A stretch of 64,000 bases of DNA from Cyanophora paradoxa (taxonomy: Eukaryota; Glaucocystophyceae; Cyanophorales; Cyanophoraceae). The stretch lies in assembly GCA_004431415.1 (NCBI GenBank), contig QPMI01000648.1, forward strand, positions 80,562 through 144,561. Direction: 5' to 3'. Within the stretch, counting starts at the first letter, position 1, and every line of letters starts with the position of its first letter. The translations under genes and the position numbers were made by a program. Positions 46,610 to 56,018 of this stretch are shown here, piece after piece. Under the pieces are notes generated by a model, which was not told the DNA's origin, searched no databases, and worked only from the letters and a program-made list of their open reading frames with translations.

Positions 46610-46960
46610 TTAAAATGTTTTAATGGATCCACTGGCTTCCTCTGAATGGAATCGCAAAAACCTATTAATCCTAAATCGGGATTTCGGTTTTTGTAAATTG
46701 ACTATCCAAGGTTCAAAGAGATACATGTAATATGCTTCTCTGTTCATTAGGTCTTCATGCCCACCCTTCTTACTTGAATACAGGACTGAGAACTTCACAT
46801 CAGAAGCCTTGCATAGGTCTGCTGTAGATGGCATTTGACCTGATTTGTGTTGTCTCCATCTTTTTTGAAGTGGCTGTGAGGTTCTTCCTATGTAGACTTT
46901 GTTCATTTCCTGACTCTCAATCATATAGATCGATCCAGAATCATGATCTGTTCCAGCCAT
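46610..46960 (-). CDS. GIY-YIG endonuclease-domain protein
   Basis: 116 residues, intact, stand-alone domain. GSIYMIES and KVYIGRTSQPLQKRWRQH are the two GIY-YIG half-motifs with the conserved Arg; REAYYMYLFEP supplies the metal-binding Glu. By family it cuts DNA, in homing, repair or resolution; single-domain copies are common in Polinton-like viruses and virophages. It lies 60 bases upstream of the polymerase on the same strand. The start at 46,960 is preceded by an A/T-rich stretch (TATTTATATGTAACTAG), a likely promoter. Confidence 0.88.
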   Translation of the reverse strand: MAGTDHDSGSIYMIESQEMNKVYIGRTSQPLQKRWRQHKSGQMPSTADLCKASDVKFSVLYSSKKGGHEDLMNREAYYMYLFEPWIVNLQKPKSRFRINRFLRFHSEEASGSIKTF

Positions 46961-47011
46961 TTCTTACTAGTTACATATAAATATATTTTTCTATCTCTTA
47001 AATCATTTTTT

Positions 47012-47196
47012 GGTTGACTTAGTGGGTGGAGTTGAGGCACTTTTTATTTCTTTTTAGGGCAGAGTCCTCTTTTAGAATCTGTGAAAAAATGAGTCAACTC
47101 CCCCCACTTAGTCAACCTAATCGATAAATAAACCATAAATAAAAGACTGTTTGGGTCTTTTATGATAAATTTGAGTCAACCATGAGTCCACTTTTG
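47012..47196. repeat. Hairpin repeat module, copy 2
   Basis: Arms 47,012-47,035 and 47,094-47,117 pair with two mismatches (GGTTGACT(T/A)AGTGGG(T/G)GGAGTTGA). It ends, like copy 1, with GAGTCAACCATGAGTCCACTT at 47,173-47,193. It sits just past the 3' end of the primase-helicase gene and upstream of the GIY-YIG gene. Confidence 0.75.
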
Positions 47197-47203
47197 AGTA
47201 AAC

Positions 47204-49796
47204 CTAAACTTCAACATCAGAATCATAATCTGATGCATCAGGATCAGCAGCAGGTAGGTCCTGTTTCATCCTTGGATTAGCTTCTTCCTCAATAGTCTCA
47301 TCATCTACAAGCTTCATCTTTCTGAATTCCTCAAATACTTGTGGGAATAGGAAATGATAGTATTGTTTGCCATTTGTAGTTTTCACTTGGATATATGTAA
47401 CACTTCTCATTTCAGTATAATATCGGCGACTATTATAATCGTTTTTATATTTATTGCTGGTAATGAACTCCTGGAACCATTTCCAGGTTTCCACAAGGCT
47501 ACCAGACTTGCATTTATTCTCGGAAATTAAGCCTCGATCCACAAGCCACTTAGTGAACATAAGGATGATTGGAGCGCACACCTGCTGGGCTAAATAGTAT
47601 TTATTTGTAAGGGGTCTATCAGCAATCCAGTTCACATCCTCACATTCAACTTTGGTTCTCAAATAGTGGGCAATGTTTCGAATATTGCAGTGATCATTAA
47701 GCCATTTTACAAGTGGAAGGAAGTATGACCTATCCTTTGCGAATTTCTTACTAACTTCAACAACCACAAATCGCCTATCTCCAGCTTCAATTTTAACTGG
47801 AATGTTGTTATTGCTGGTGAATATAATCCTGGCAAAGTTGCTTTTTGTGTATGAATCTATCCCTTTGTGTTCAATAACAATCTTATCAGAAGTAATGAGA
47901 TCTTTAAGCATATCATTATTTTCGAATGTGTCCTTGCCTGAGGCTTCATTCACAACAATCAAGATCTTATCCTCTCTATTGTGGGCAAATCGACCAAACA
48001 GATCCTCTTTTGGCTTACCAGTTGCATAACTCAGGGCATCTCCAAGTATCTTCTTTTGGAAAGTATCAACCAACACATTCTTACCAGTTCCCTGTTCACC
48101 AATGAAGATTAAGGATACTCCATTGAGTTCCCCAGGCTTTTGCAGCATGTGGGCAAACCATTTCAACAGATATTCATAGGTATTTTGATCCTCACCAGAC
48201 ATTAAGAACAAGTGATCAAGGAAAGGCTTAATCATCTCAGCAGTTACATCCTCTGGAGCATTTTCGAATTGCTGATGGTCGACCTTCATTCCTGGATAGA
48301 GATTAAATACAGACTTGCATTTTGCACTGAGAGTAGCAGGAGGTGGGAGGAAATCCATGTAAGTTGATCTTGTGGCTGTTGGATCCACAATCCATTTCCT
48401 AAATGATTGCTCCCATTTCTCTTTCTCATTATCTGTCCCTCATTCACAATCACCTTATGCATCAAGTGGGGGAAATGCTTTGTAGACAGTTTTCCAATGT
48501 CTTTGGGCATCCAGCAAAGTAGTTGTTCATCCCAGAGCATCACACAACCAACATTTTCAACATGATGCATGCGAGCATTGAAATACCTCTTATGCACATT
48601 GTAATGTTCAGCCAAAGGAGGGATACTTGCAGTCTTGTAATCGATTTCATCTGTGTCCTCTGGTAGGAATGCATACTTTTTGGGGAAGAGTTCCTTGAAA
48701 AGCTCATTGTTATCTTTGCTCAACCAATAAACCAAGGATTTGAAGGTCAACACTTTGCCAGGCTCAGCCTTCTTCTTGCTTCTGCGAAGCTGTGTAAACT
48801 TTTCCTGGCATTCATCATAATCATACTTGTCACTCTGTTCTGAGAATTGGTGGAAGAGTTCAGCCTGCATTTTAGGGTAAATTTGTTGTCTTCCCCAACA
48901 TTGATGATGACCAGTCCAACATCAATCCAAGTCTTATACTCGCTGGCTCTTTCAGCATTGAGACCCATTATAACACTTTGTAGCAGTTCGAAAGTAACAG
49001 GATTTTCGGGTTCAGTGTCTTTTTCAGCTTCTACCTTCTCAGTCTTCACTTTATCACTTTTTGGCTCCTTTTTAACTGGTTTTGGCTCAGGAGTATAATT
49101 TGCAAATGCAGAAATATTTGATTCATCCACAAGTTTAGTAGTAGCTGAGAAGTAAGATACAAAGAAGTCCTCATTTCGCATTAACACTTTGTCACAGTCA
49201 ACGAATTTCTTAAAGCAAACGTTTTTATCAACATCTTTTTTCGACTTATTTTGAGCATCCAGAGTCTCACCTTTGCAGCAATTGAGGCAGATTAGGTTCT
49301 GTGTGGAGCTGTAAACTCCACTGTCATAATCCTCATTTTTCACCAATCCCATCGCTTTGAAAAGCTTGGGGATATCTTCATGTTTGCATGCAAGCGATTT
49401 AATAATAAAGTGGGCTGAAATCTTGAACTTGGTGACATCCTCCTTAATCAAATAAACCCTTCTATGGCGAACTGCAACAGCAATATCGTTAATAGAAGTG
49501 GTACCAGATCGCTTCCATAGCTTATCTCTCATCTCTCTTACAACAGTTTCCGCCTCAGCATAGTTATCAGCAATGTTCTCCTTCAAATCAGCGAATTTAT
49601 CCAGGTCCAGGTAAACTCTGGTCACTTGCTCAGGTTGAATGCATTCAGCCCAGGTCTTAACCTTGCTATTATCAATGGCTTCAAGGGCATCTTCGGCAGA
49701 ATCAAATACATGGGTGACCTTGTTGCGATCACCAATGAGAGTACTAAGGAATGTAGCATTTTCAACAGGGGTGGCGAATTTCTCGATTTTGTTCAT
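47204..49796 (-). CDS. Primase (AEP)-SF3 helicase fusion (two frameshifts)
   Basis: Replicative primase-helicase. The N-terminal frame from ATG 49,796 has the archaeo-eukaryotic primase motifs RVYLDLDKF (DxD) and KISAHFIIKS (sxH); then a PriCT-2-like region (EYKTWIDVGLVI into FHQFSEQSDKYDYDECQEKF and LTFKSLVYWLSKDN); then a D5-type superfamily 3 helicase with Walker A GEQGTGKN, Walker B ILIVVNEAS and TSNNNIPVKIEAGDRRFVVV. The frame changes at about 48,880 and 48,440, dividing it into three open frames (48,747-49,796; 48,286-48,870; 47,204-48,388) that read continuously by homology. No stop substitutions are seen in the joined reading. Total about 860 residues. The C-terminus is acidic. Confidence 0.85.
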
Positions 49797-50013
49797 TTTC
49801 GATTTTGGGGACTTCTACCTTTAACGAAGAAAATAATTTCGGAAGGAGGAATTGTCTTTTATATATATCCTATTATTTGCCAAGTCCTTAAGTAGTTTTG
49901 GGTCGGGATACTGTCTCGATATATAGGTACAGTTTTAAAAAAGAGGGAAGAAAGCTGTCATTTTTTTGCCTCCGATCAAATCGATTTCTACAAAATTTGT
50001 TTCGATCGAGAAT

Positions 50014-50340
50014 TTATTCTTCGATATATTTCCGAGGTCTTCCAACCGGTTTATGCTCTTTGGGTTTCTTGGGCTGTTCATCTTTCTTCTTGTGGTAATA
50101 TTCCAGCGCTTTTGCCTTTTTTTGCTCGCGATATTCTTCATTTTCCCTGTATTTCCTCTGGTGTCTGAGGGCAATCTTTTTGAGTTCTTCTGGTGTGTGA
50201 ACTGTAGCGGCTCCTTGGGATAATCGTTCCTGCTTCTTTTTATGATAGGCTTCGCGTTTTCTTTGGGCATCTTGCTCCCTTTTCAGTCTCAGCTTCTCTG
50301 CTTTTTCATCATCTGTGAGTATCTTGCGGATATTCGGCAT
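50014..50340 (-). CDS. Small basic protein with C-terminal GRPRKY (paralogue 1)
   Basis: 108 residues, Lys/Arg/Glu-rich, mostly helical. It ends VGRPRKYIEE, an AT-hook-like core. The stretch KYRENEEYREQKKAKALEYY is related to the neighbour at 50,493. Probably DNA-binding or a virion/regulatory factor; that is inference. The start at 50,340 is preceded by an A/T-rich tract with TCGTATCTACTA. The 200 bases between it and the primase gene hold no gene. Confidence 0.65.
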   Translation of the reverse strand: MPNIRKILTDDEKAEKLRLKREQDAQRKREAYHKKKQERLSQGAATVHTPEELKKIALRHQRKYRENEEYREQKKAKALEYYHKKKDEQPKKPKEHKPVGRPRKYIEE

Positions 50341-50492
50341 TTCTCTTTAATAGTAGATACGAAAATAATTTTTCCTCAATACAATCTATCTACTTTTTCC
50401 TTAAGTCATTTTTTGTTGCGAACACCAGTTCCTGTCTGTAAACTTTTATAGCTGCCTCAGTGGCATACTGAGACCGCTTTTTCTCAATTATC

Positions 50493-50738
50493 TTATAGAC
50501 CTGGGGGTCCATTGCTACTTTCAGTAGGCAAATAATATTTAATTGGTCTACCTCTGGGTCTCTGCTCCTCTTTTTGGGCTTTTCTGCGATAATAGGATGC
50601 CAGGGCTTGCTGCTTTTTATACTCTCTATATGCTGGGTCCTCTCTATATCGTTTCTGCATTGCTAGAATGTGTCTTATAGAACCCTCAGTAACAGGTTCA
50701 TCACTGGTAAACTCGATTAAACTAATAGTATCCTCCAT
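50493..50738 (-). CDS. Small basic protein with C-terminal GRPIKY (paralogue 2)
   Basis: 81 residues. RYREDPAYREYKKQQALASYY followed by PRGRPIKYY matches the layout of the protein at 50,014, so the two arose by duplication. An AT-hook-like or YRE-repeat DNA-binding role is inferred. Overlaps the end of the next upstream gene by 17 bases, suggesting co-transcription. Confidence 0.6.
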   Translation of the reverse strand: MEDTISLIEFTSDEPVTEGSIRHILAMQKRYREDPAYREYKKQQALASYYRRKAQKEEQRPRGRPIKYYLPTESSNGPPGL

Positions 50739-50994
50739 TTATATTCCCAGAGAAAACGTTTTCTGCTGGCAGAGAACTTCTCCTTGGATACTCCTGTTGC
50801 TCATATGTATACTCTGTGGGGTCTGCTGGCATTGACTCCACAGAAACTGTTGATCTCCTTCTCTCTCTTGCTTCTGAGGCATTATCCTCAGTATCTGACA
50901 TCTCAAACTCTATTGTTGTGTCACAGCATCCACTGTGGCAATTGCTCACCACATGCAGACTGAGCATCTCAATAAACTTTCGTATTATATCCAT
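50722..50994 (-). CDS. Hypothetical 90-residue acidic/Ser-rich protein
   Basis: Not recognised. Begins MDIIRKFIEMLSLHVV, then CHSGCCDTT, then an acidic, Ser/Arg-rich, probably disordered tail (EARERRRSTVSVESM). Retained because it is tightly packed between neighbours on the same strand. Confidence 0.45.
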   Translation of the reverse strand: MDIIRKFIEMLSLHVVSNCHSGCCDTTIEFEMSDTEDNASEARERRRSTVSVESMPADPTEYTYEQQEYPRRSSLPAENVFSGNINGGYY

Positions 50995-51016
50995 GTCTCT
51001 AATAAAACAGAGAAAA

Positions 51017-51751
51017 TTAAAGCCAAACTCGTCTTTTATATACTGTTGGGGCTACTCCCTTTTCTACTTCAGCTTTGGTGGCACCAGGTTCAATAGTTCC
51101 CTTCTGGGTCTTTGTTTTCATTTCATCTACTGCCTGCTCATCGATTTGGTTCTCTTTCTTAGCAATAAACTGTTTATCTGGGACACCAGTAATTCCCATT
51201 TTATAAACTTCCTTTCGAAGCATCTCCTTGAGCTTGGCTCTCTCTTTCTTCTCAGTAACATACTGCTCCAAGGCACTTGATTTAGCTTCCAAGTCTTTGA
51301 GTTTAGCAGTCATCTCATCCCATTGAGCCTTGGGAATTCGATGTATATTTTGAGTGGGAGCAGTTTTATATGTGACTTCACCAGCCATAGACTGGATTAC
51401 CTTGTCTGATTCCTTACTAAGACCTTCACCTTTGCGAGCCAGTGAAAGATCTTGCAAGCCTAGACCTTTATCATCAGCAGCACCAATAATTCGCCTGGCA
51501 CCCTCAGCAACAGCTTTCATTTTTGAGGCTTCAGGTGAGATGTTGAGTTGGTCACTGGTTGAAGCCTGTGGGGCTTTGTCATCGACTGATTCCTCATAGG
51601 CAGCATTAAGAGGGTCCTCTTCTTGCTGTGAGGGCTTCACCTCATTCATACCATTGAATTTCATTGGTTCAGTATTAATGGATCCATTGTTTCCACCACC
51701 TGAATAGCCAACAGCCCCAGCTGGGATCCCTATCTTTCGTTTGGGAGGCAT
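51017..51751 (-). CDS. Hypothetical 244-residue protein, possible virion component
   Basis: Begins MPPKRKIGIPAG (a basic, NLS-like start), then Gly/Asn-rich and acidic linkers, and a central coiled coil (AQWDEMTAKLKDLEAKSSAL). No known fold recognised. Its place beside the packaging ATPase and capsid genes suggests a structural or packaging accessory role, by context only. The leader contains TTTATAAAATTATCTCTC, like the other late-type promoters here. Confidence 0.6.
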   Translation of the reverse strand: MPPKRKIGIPAGAVGYSGGGNNGSINTEPMKFNGMNEVKPSQQEEDPLNAAYEESVDDKAPQASTSDQLNISPEASKMKAVAEGARRIIGAADDKGLGLQDLSLARKGEGLSKESDKVIQSMAGEVTYKTAPTQNIHRIPKAQWDEMTAKLKDLEAKSSALEQYVTEKKERAKLKEMLRKEVYKMGITGVPDKQFIAKKENQIDEQAVDEMKTKTQKGTIEPGATKAEVEKGVAPTVYKRRVWL

Positions 51752-51779
51752 TGTATCTTTATTAGAATGAGAGATAATT

Positions 51780-52562
51780 TTATAAACCGCGTTTATATCG
51801 CATCAATTTATTGCTATGGACTTGGCTTTTCACTTCTTTAGGGGCTTCCTCTTTCTCTGGAGGTTTCAGTTCATCTTCTTTCTTTTTTGGCTTTCTGTGG
51901 AAGCGAGGAAATGGGAAATCTTTCACAAGCTCAGCTTTATCTACATAGTATTTAACTGAGTAGTTTGCAGAGGACCAAATAATATACTGATAGGAGTGAA
52001 CATACTCTTCAAACATCTTGTAAAAATCCTCTTTATTTCGCATTATATTGTATTCTTCCTCTATGGCTTCAAGTTCTTTGCGATTTGCAGCACTTAGAAA
52101 CATTGCATAGTCCGAATTAACTCGAATAGTCGAAGAGACTTTCCTTAGCTTTTGTGTGATGCAGATAATGGATATTTTCGAATGGCGACCTCTGGAATAC
52201 AGAGAGCCAATAATTTTATCACGAGTTAGGTCTACAATCTCATTATCTATAAGATCATCTAAAACTACACATAACTGGTTAACAGGTTGACCTTTTTCTA
52301 TTTTCTCTTGCCTTTCATCTAGCAATTTAGCAATGTAAGGGGCATCCCATTTTCCCAGTTGCAATGTTGCAACTTTATCCCAGAAATGATTGAAGCTGGT
52401 TCCACTCACAACTAATACAACATCAATCTTTTTGGCATCATGCAACTGCTTCAACCAATACTTCACAGCTTCTGATTTACCAGTTGCTGATTTTCCTATT
52501 GCCAGTACACGAAATGGTGGCTCTATCATTTCACCAGCCACAAATTCATCCAAATCAGTCAT
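51780..52562 (-). CDS. Genome-packaging ATPase (A32/FtsK-HerA type)
   Basis: 260 residues, intact. Walker A GKSATGKS (residues 23-30), Walker B QLCVVLDDLID, and a downstream SIICITQ strand where FtsK-HerA ATPases carry the conserved polar residue. It pumps the element's DNA into capsids. The last 50 residues are Lys/Glu-rich. It is next to the major capsid gene on the same strand, the usual Polinton arrangement. The leader carries TTTTATATGTCTTTATTAAG before the ATG at 52,562. Confidence 0.9.
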   Translation of the reverse strand: MTDLDEFVAGEMIEPPFRVLAIGKSATGKSEAVKYWLKQLHDAKKIDVVLVVSGTSFNHFWDKVATLQLGKWDAPYIAKLLDERQEKIEKGQPVNQLCVVLDDLIDNEIVDLTRDKIIGSLYSRGRHSKISIICITQKLRKVSSTIRVNSDYAMFLSAANRKELEAIEEEYNIMRNKEDFYKMFEEYVHSYQYIIWSSANYSVKYYVDKAELVKDFPFPRFHRKPKKKEDELKPPEKEEAPKEVKSQVHSNKLMRYKRGL

Positions 52563-52626
52563 TGTTGTATATCTTTCTTAATAAAGACATATAAAATAAT
52601 GCAGGGAGACTGAATATCGTCACAAT

Positions 52627-53996
52627 CTACAAATTTATACGACGAAGCCCATCTTTGTCCAAAATTATATAGGAATGCATGAGAGCGCGAACATTAACAT
52701 CGATTACCTTATCTGAAGGCATGTACAGGGTGAGGAATGAAGAGGAGGAATTTGTTAAATCAACATAACCAGACTGGGCAATATTTCGAATTGCCTTCTC
52801 TCCATCAATGCAGAAACTTAAACCTGAAAGGACATAGCGATCAGCAACCTTATCCATGTTAGAGCATTTGAAGGCATCAGCAATTAGCTCAGCACCTTTG
52901 AGTAGGGAAATTGGCTCAGTGGCATAAAGTCGCTGTCCATTAATTTCAACAGTGAAAGTAATATCTTTGGAGTTGGCATAGGTCTTAAGAACACTGTGGG
53001 AGCCAGTGGATTTATCAACAGTTGCATTATCACGAACTGAAACAAGCAGAGCATAAACAAGACCTGAGATTTGAGAGAGGTTAATTCGATTGGGTTGGGC
53101 ATTGCCCTTGGCAGGGAAAGCACTAGCATCTACAAATCCAATATCAAGGGAGGGAATAGCCATGCCAGTAGTCTTTACTTTTTCAATTACAGTAGCGAAA
53201 AGCTCATCAGAAACATTAATAGCATGCATGTAAAGGCGAGGAGAAGTAATAGAAATGACAGGGTTGTTGCACCAAGAGTAAAGTCTGTGATGTTTTGACC
53301 AACATTTGCCAGAACAGTTTCAGCAGGGGCAGTTCCAAGACCGTCATCTTTTGAATAATCTACATCATCTGCTGCAACAGTAAGACCACGACCACCATAG
53401 GAAGTTTCAACATAACCCTTTCCAGCATCCTTAAACCAAACAGTAACAACCATTTCACCAGATAAAGCACCAAGGGGAAGGTAGTGATTTAGCCAAGGCA
53501 CAGGAATTTCAACGAAAAATGAGCCACCAAGGCGGTTGGTTCCATGAGCAGGGATGCCATGAACCATGCCCATTGATCGTTTCTTTTTAGCTAGTTGATC
53601 CTCCGAATAATAGACCAGGGGGAAATGAGCAAGGAAATCAGATGGAATATGGTAGGTGTAAGATCCATAGGTAATTTCAAGTCGCTGAACTAAAGCACCA
53701 ACTGGGCGAGTGTATCCATTGCGAACTAGATCAGTATCACCAGCAAAAGTGATGGCTGGAAGGTCGAAAGCAAGTTCGAGTTTTCCACAGAAATTGTAGC
53801 GAGGTAGCTTGAAGGAAATGCGATTTCCAACATTATTCTCAAAAGTATTGCTGGGATTCACAACAACTAGAACTGGCTTAGACTTGGATTCGAGACCAAG
53901 CATAAGGGAGTTATCCAGGAAAAAGGCTTTCGCCTCCTCTGGGGTTGTTAGGGCTTCTTTCAGCGAAAGTCTTTGAAGAGTGGAAGTGATATCCAT
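52627..53996 (-). CDS. Major capsid protein, double-jelly-roll type (one frameshift)
   Basis: From ATG 53,996 (MDITSTLQRLSLKEAL) the protein reads through NRISFKLPRYNFCGKLELAF, RPVGALVQRLEITYGSYTY, FFVEIPVPWLNHYLPLGA and VTVWFKD, typical beta-strand text of Polinton/PLV capsid proteins. The frame breaks at about 53,265 next to a short C run; the second frame continues PVISITSPRLYMHAINV, FTVEINGQRLYA, SFLTLYMPSDKVIDVNVRAL and ends RRINL at 52,627. Total about 456 residues, shorter than many Polinton capsid proteins, so a compact PLV-like form. The assignment rests on strand pattern, length and neighbours. Confidence 0.78.
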
Positions 53997-54049
53997 TATA
54001 TTCTCTTTTATTATACTGCAACATAAAAAATCTACCAATGATCCTTAAT

Positions 54050-55058
54050 TTATGCGAAGCTTGTAATAACTGGATAGGAAGGGTGAAGCTGCGACATTCT
54101 CATCTTAAAGTATTCATAAACTGGGTCTCCTGCTGGCTCATCACCATAGCGAATTTCAAAGGTCAGATGAACAGGTTGACCCTCAAAATCAATTGGTTCA
54201 TTTACAGCATTAACAATATCAACCGAGAAAGTGGATAATCCAACCTTTTTGTTATAGTATTTATAAAGTGGATGAGCCTCTGTTGAATTGTAAACAACAT
54301 GCTCACCATAATCTTTGTCAGGAACCACTATTTTATGAAAGTAACCAGTCAGAAGACCATCCCCACATTGAACCAGATCACCCAGCTCCTTTACTCTCAC
54401 AAACAAAACACTGTCCCTGGTCTTCTCAGGCTCAAAAGAAGATATAATGCCATTCACTCGACCATCAGTAAAGATTCCATCAGTGAGAGCATCATAAACT
54501 TGGGATTTGATTGGGGAATTCCCATATCTTCCAGGATCAAGACCAAGCAGTCTAGCTGAACTCAATAGCTTTTGGATTGTTTGTTGGCTTGGTTTACAGC
54601 AAGTGAGAAAGCCAGGTAAAAAGGCACTGCCGAGTGGAATATAATTCGTTTCAGTGACTCATCCCATTTGCAGCGAATGGATGGTTGGGGAGTTCTGCCA
54701 ATGAATTTTGAGTTGATTACATTCACCAGCTGTTGGTGGCTTTGGATGGGGGTCTCGCGATTTACCATGAATTGTTTCCATTGTTCAAAATCAGCAGCTG
54801 GGCGAGTTGTTGGAATTCCTGAGCTTCCAGCTCCTGGAGTTTGTTCCGAATAATAAATACTAAATGTGTTATCAACTGTGACATCTCCTGCTTTGGTTTC
54901 ACCACTCACCATAGGGATGCTGTTATAAAATTCGGCTGAGACCAGTCTCACAGCCCTCACATTCTCATAACTACTGGGAGTCTAGCCACAAAGCTTGATG
55001 TGGGACCATCACCAGAGATTGTATTAAATGAGCTAACCTCGATGTAATCCACAGGCAT
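54050..55058 (-). CDS. Penton-like minor capsid protein, paralogue 1 (two frameshifts)
   Basis: From ATG 55,058: MPVDYIEVSSFNTISGDGPT, then after a frame change at about 54,970 VRAVRLVSAEFYNSIPMVSG, then after a second change at about 54,570 SSARLLGLDPGRYGNSP to a stop at 54,050. The start pattern (short strand with D/E-x-SSFN, then (V)RxVRLVSAE(F/I)xNS) is typical of single-jelly-roll penton proteins in Polinton-like viruses. C-terminal strands VHLTFEIRYGDE are jelly-roll-like. It shares a 29-base divergent promoter region with paralogue 2. Confidence 0.68.
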
Positions 55059-55087
55059 TCTTCTTTTATCTATATTTATATATTAAA
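55059..55087. promoter_or_regulatory. Divergent promoter between the two penton-like genes
   Basis: Only 29 bases, nearly all A/T (core TATCTATATTTATATATT), separate two opposite ATGs. It must drive both directions, or serve one gene with the other promoter overlapping coding sequence. Confidence 0.55.
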
Positions 55088-56018
55088 ATGAACCGGCTCG
55101 TTAATATTGATAGCAGGGATAGAAGCCAAGGACAAAATGAAAACTCTTACAGGGTCACCCTCACAACTCCAGTAGAGAGACCAAGGGAATGCAGGGTTCT
55201 ATATGCAGAGATTCCAAACAGCATCTATAACAGTGTGGGAACTGATCATCTAACAGTTCAGTTTAATTACCAAGATGGTTCATATAACCAAGTGATCACA
55301 CAACAAGTGTATCCCCTTCCCAGTGGCTACATCAATCAGGGTCATTTTGGGGTAACACACCCTTATAATTATGGGCTGAACTATTCAAGCTTCCAAACCA
55401 TTGCAGGCAAAACAGTAGCTTTTGAGTTCAAGATATTCTATAACCCAACTACCTATAAAGTGGAGTTTTACAGCAACCATGAGTTTCGTTTTATTGCAAG
55501 CAACCAGAGAATAGGGAAGCTTTTGGGTGTGAGTTCTACTGAATACACCAATGGGTATTATAGCACTCCTCCTGTTGGTGGATCACCCTATCGACCTGAG
55601 AACCTGTTAAAGTATGATGGCAAACCTATTACACCTGATCACCCAGCATGGGGAACCACCTTTTCAGGACCCAGACTCTCATCTAAGCCCTTGCAATATT
55701 ATTTTGACAGCAGAAAGATGTCTGATATGAATGCTGAGCAGTATCTATACATGCACATTAAAGAGCTTGCCCCTTTGCCAGCAGACACAATATAATTCCG
55801 AAATCGCAACCACATAACCAGGGGCAATCCTTAGATTGCAATTGAGTAAGGATATAGGTGGCTATGTTTACCATAGTGGTGAACATGCAGAATTCATTCA
55901 GATAAATGACAGAAACCTGGTGATAAGGGAACTCACAGTTGAGTTTAAAGATTACTTTGGTGAACTGATTGATATGAATGGAATCGATAATTCTTTTCAG
56001 TTGGAGTTTATCGAATAA
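55088..56018 (+). CDS. Penton-like minor capsid protein, paralogue 2 (frameshifted near the end)
   Basis: MNRLVNIDSRDRSQGQNENS, then PRECRVLYAEIPNSIYNSVG, the same opening arrangement as paralogue 1 (IDSRDR, then (V)R-x-(V/L)xAE-x-x-NS). The middle has GKTVAFEFKIFYNPTTYKVE. The first frame stops at 55,795, but the next frame (GGYVYHSGEHAEFIQI ... NSFQLEFIE) continues to 56,018 and supplies the expected C-terminal strands, so a frame change lies at about 55,790-55,840. Probably a vertex or minor capsid protein. It is convergent with, and overlaps by 11 bases, the patatin gene. Confidence 0.65.
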
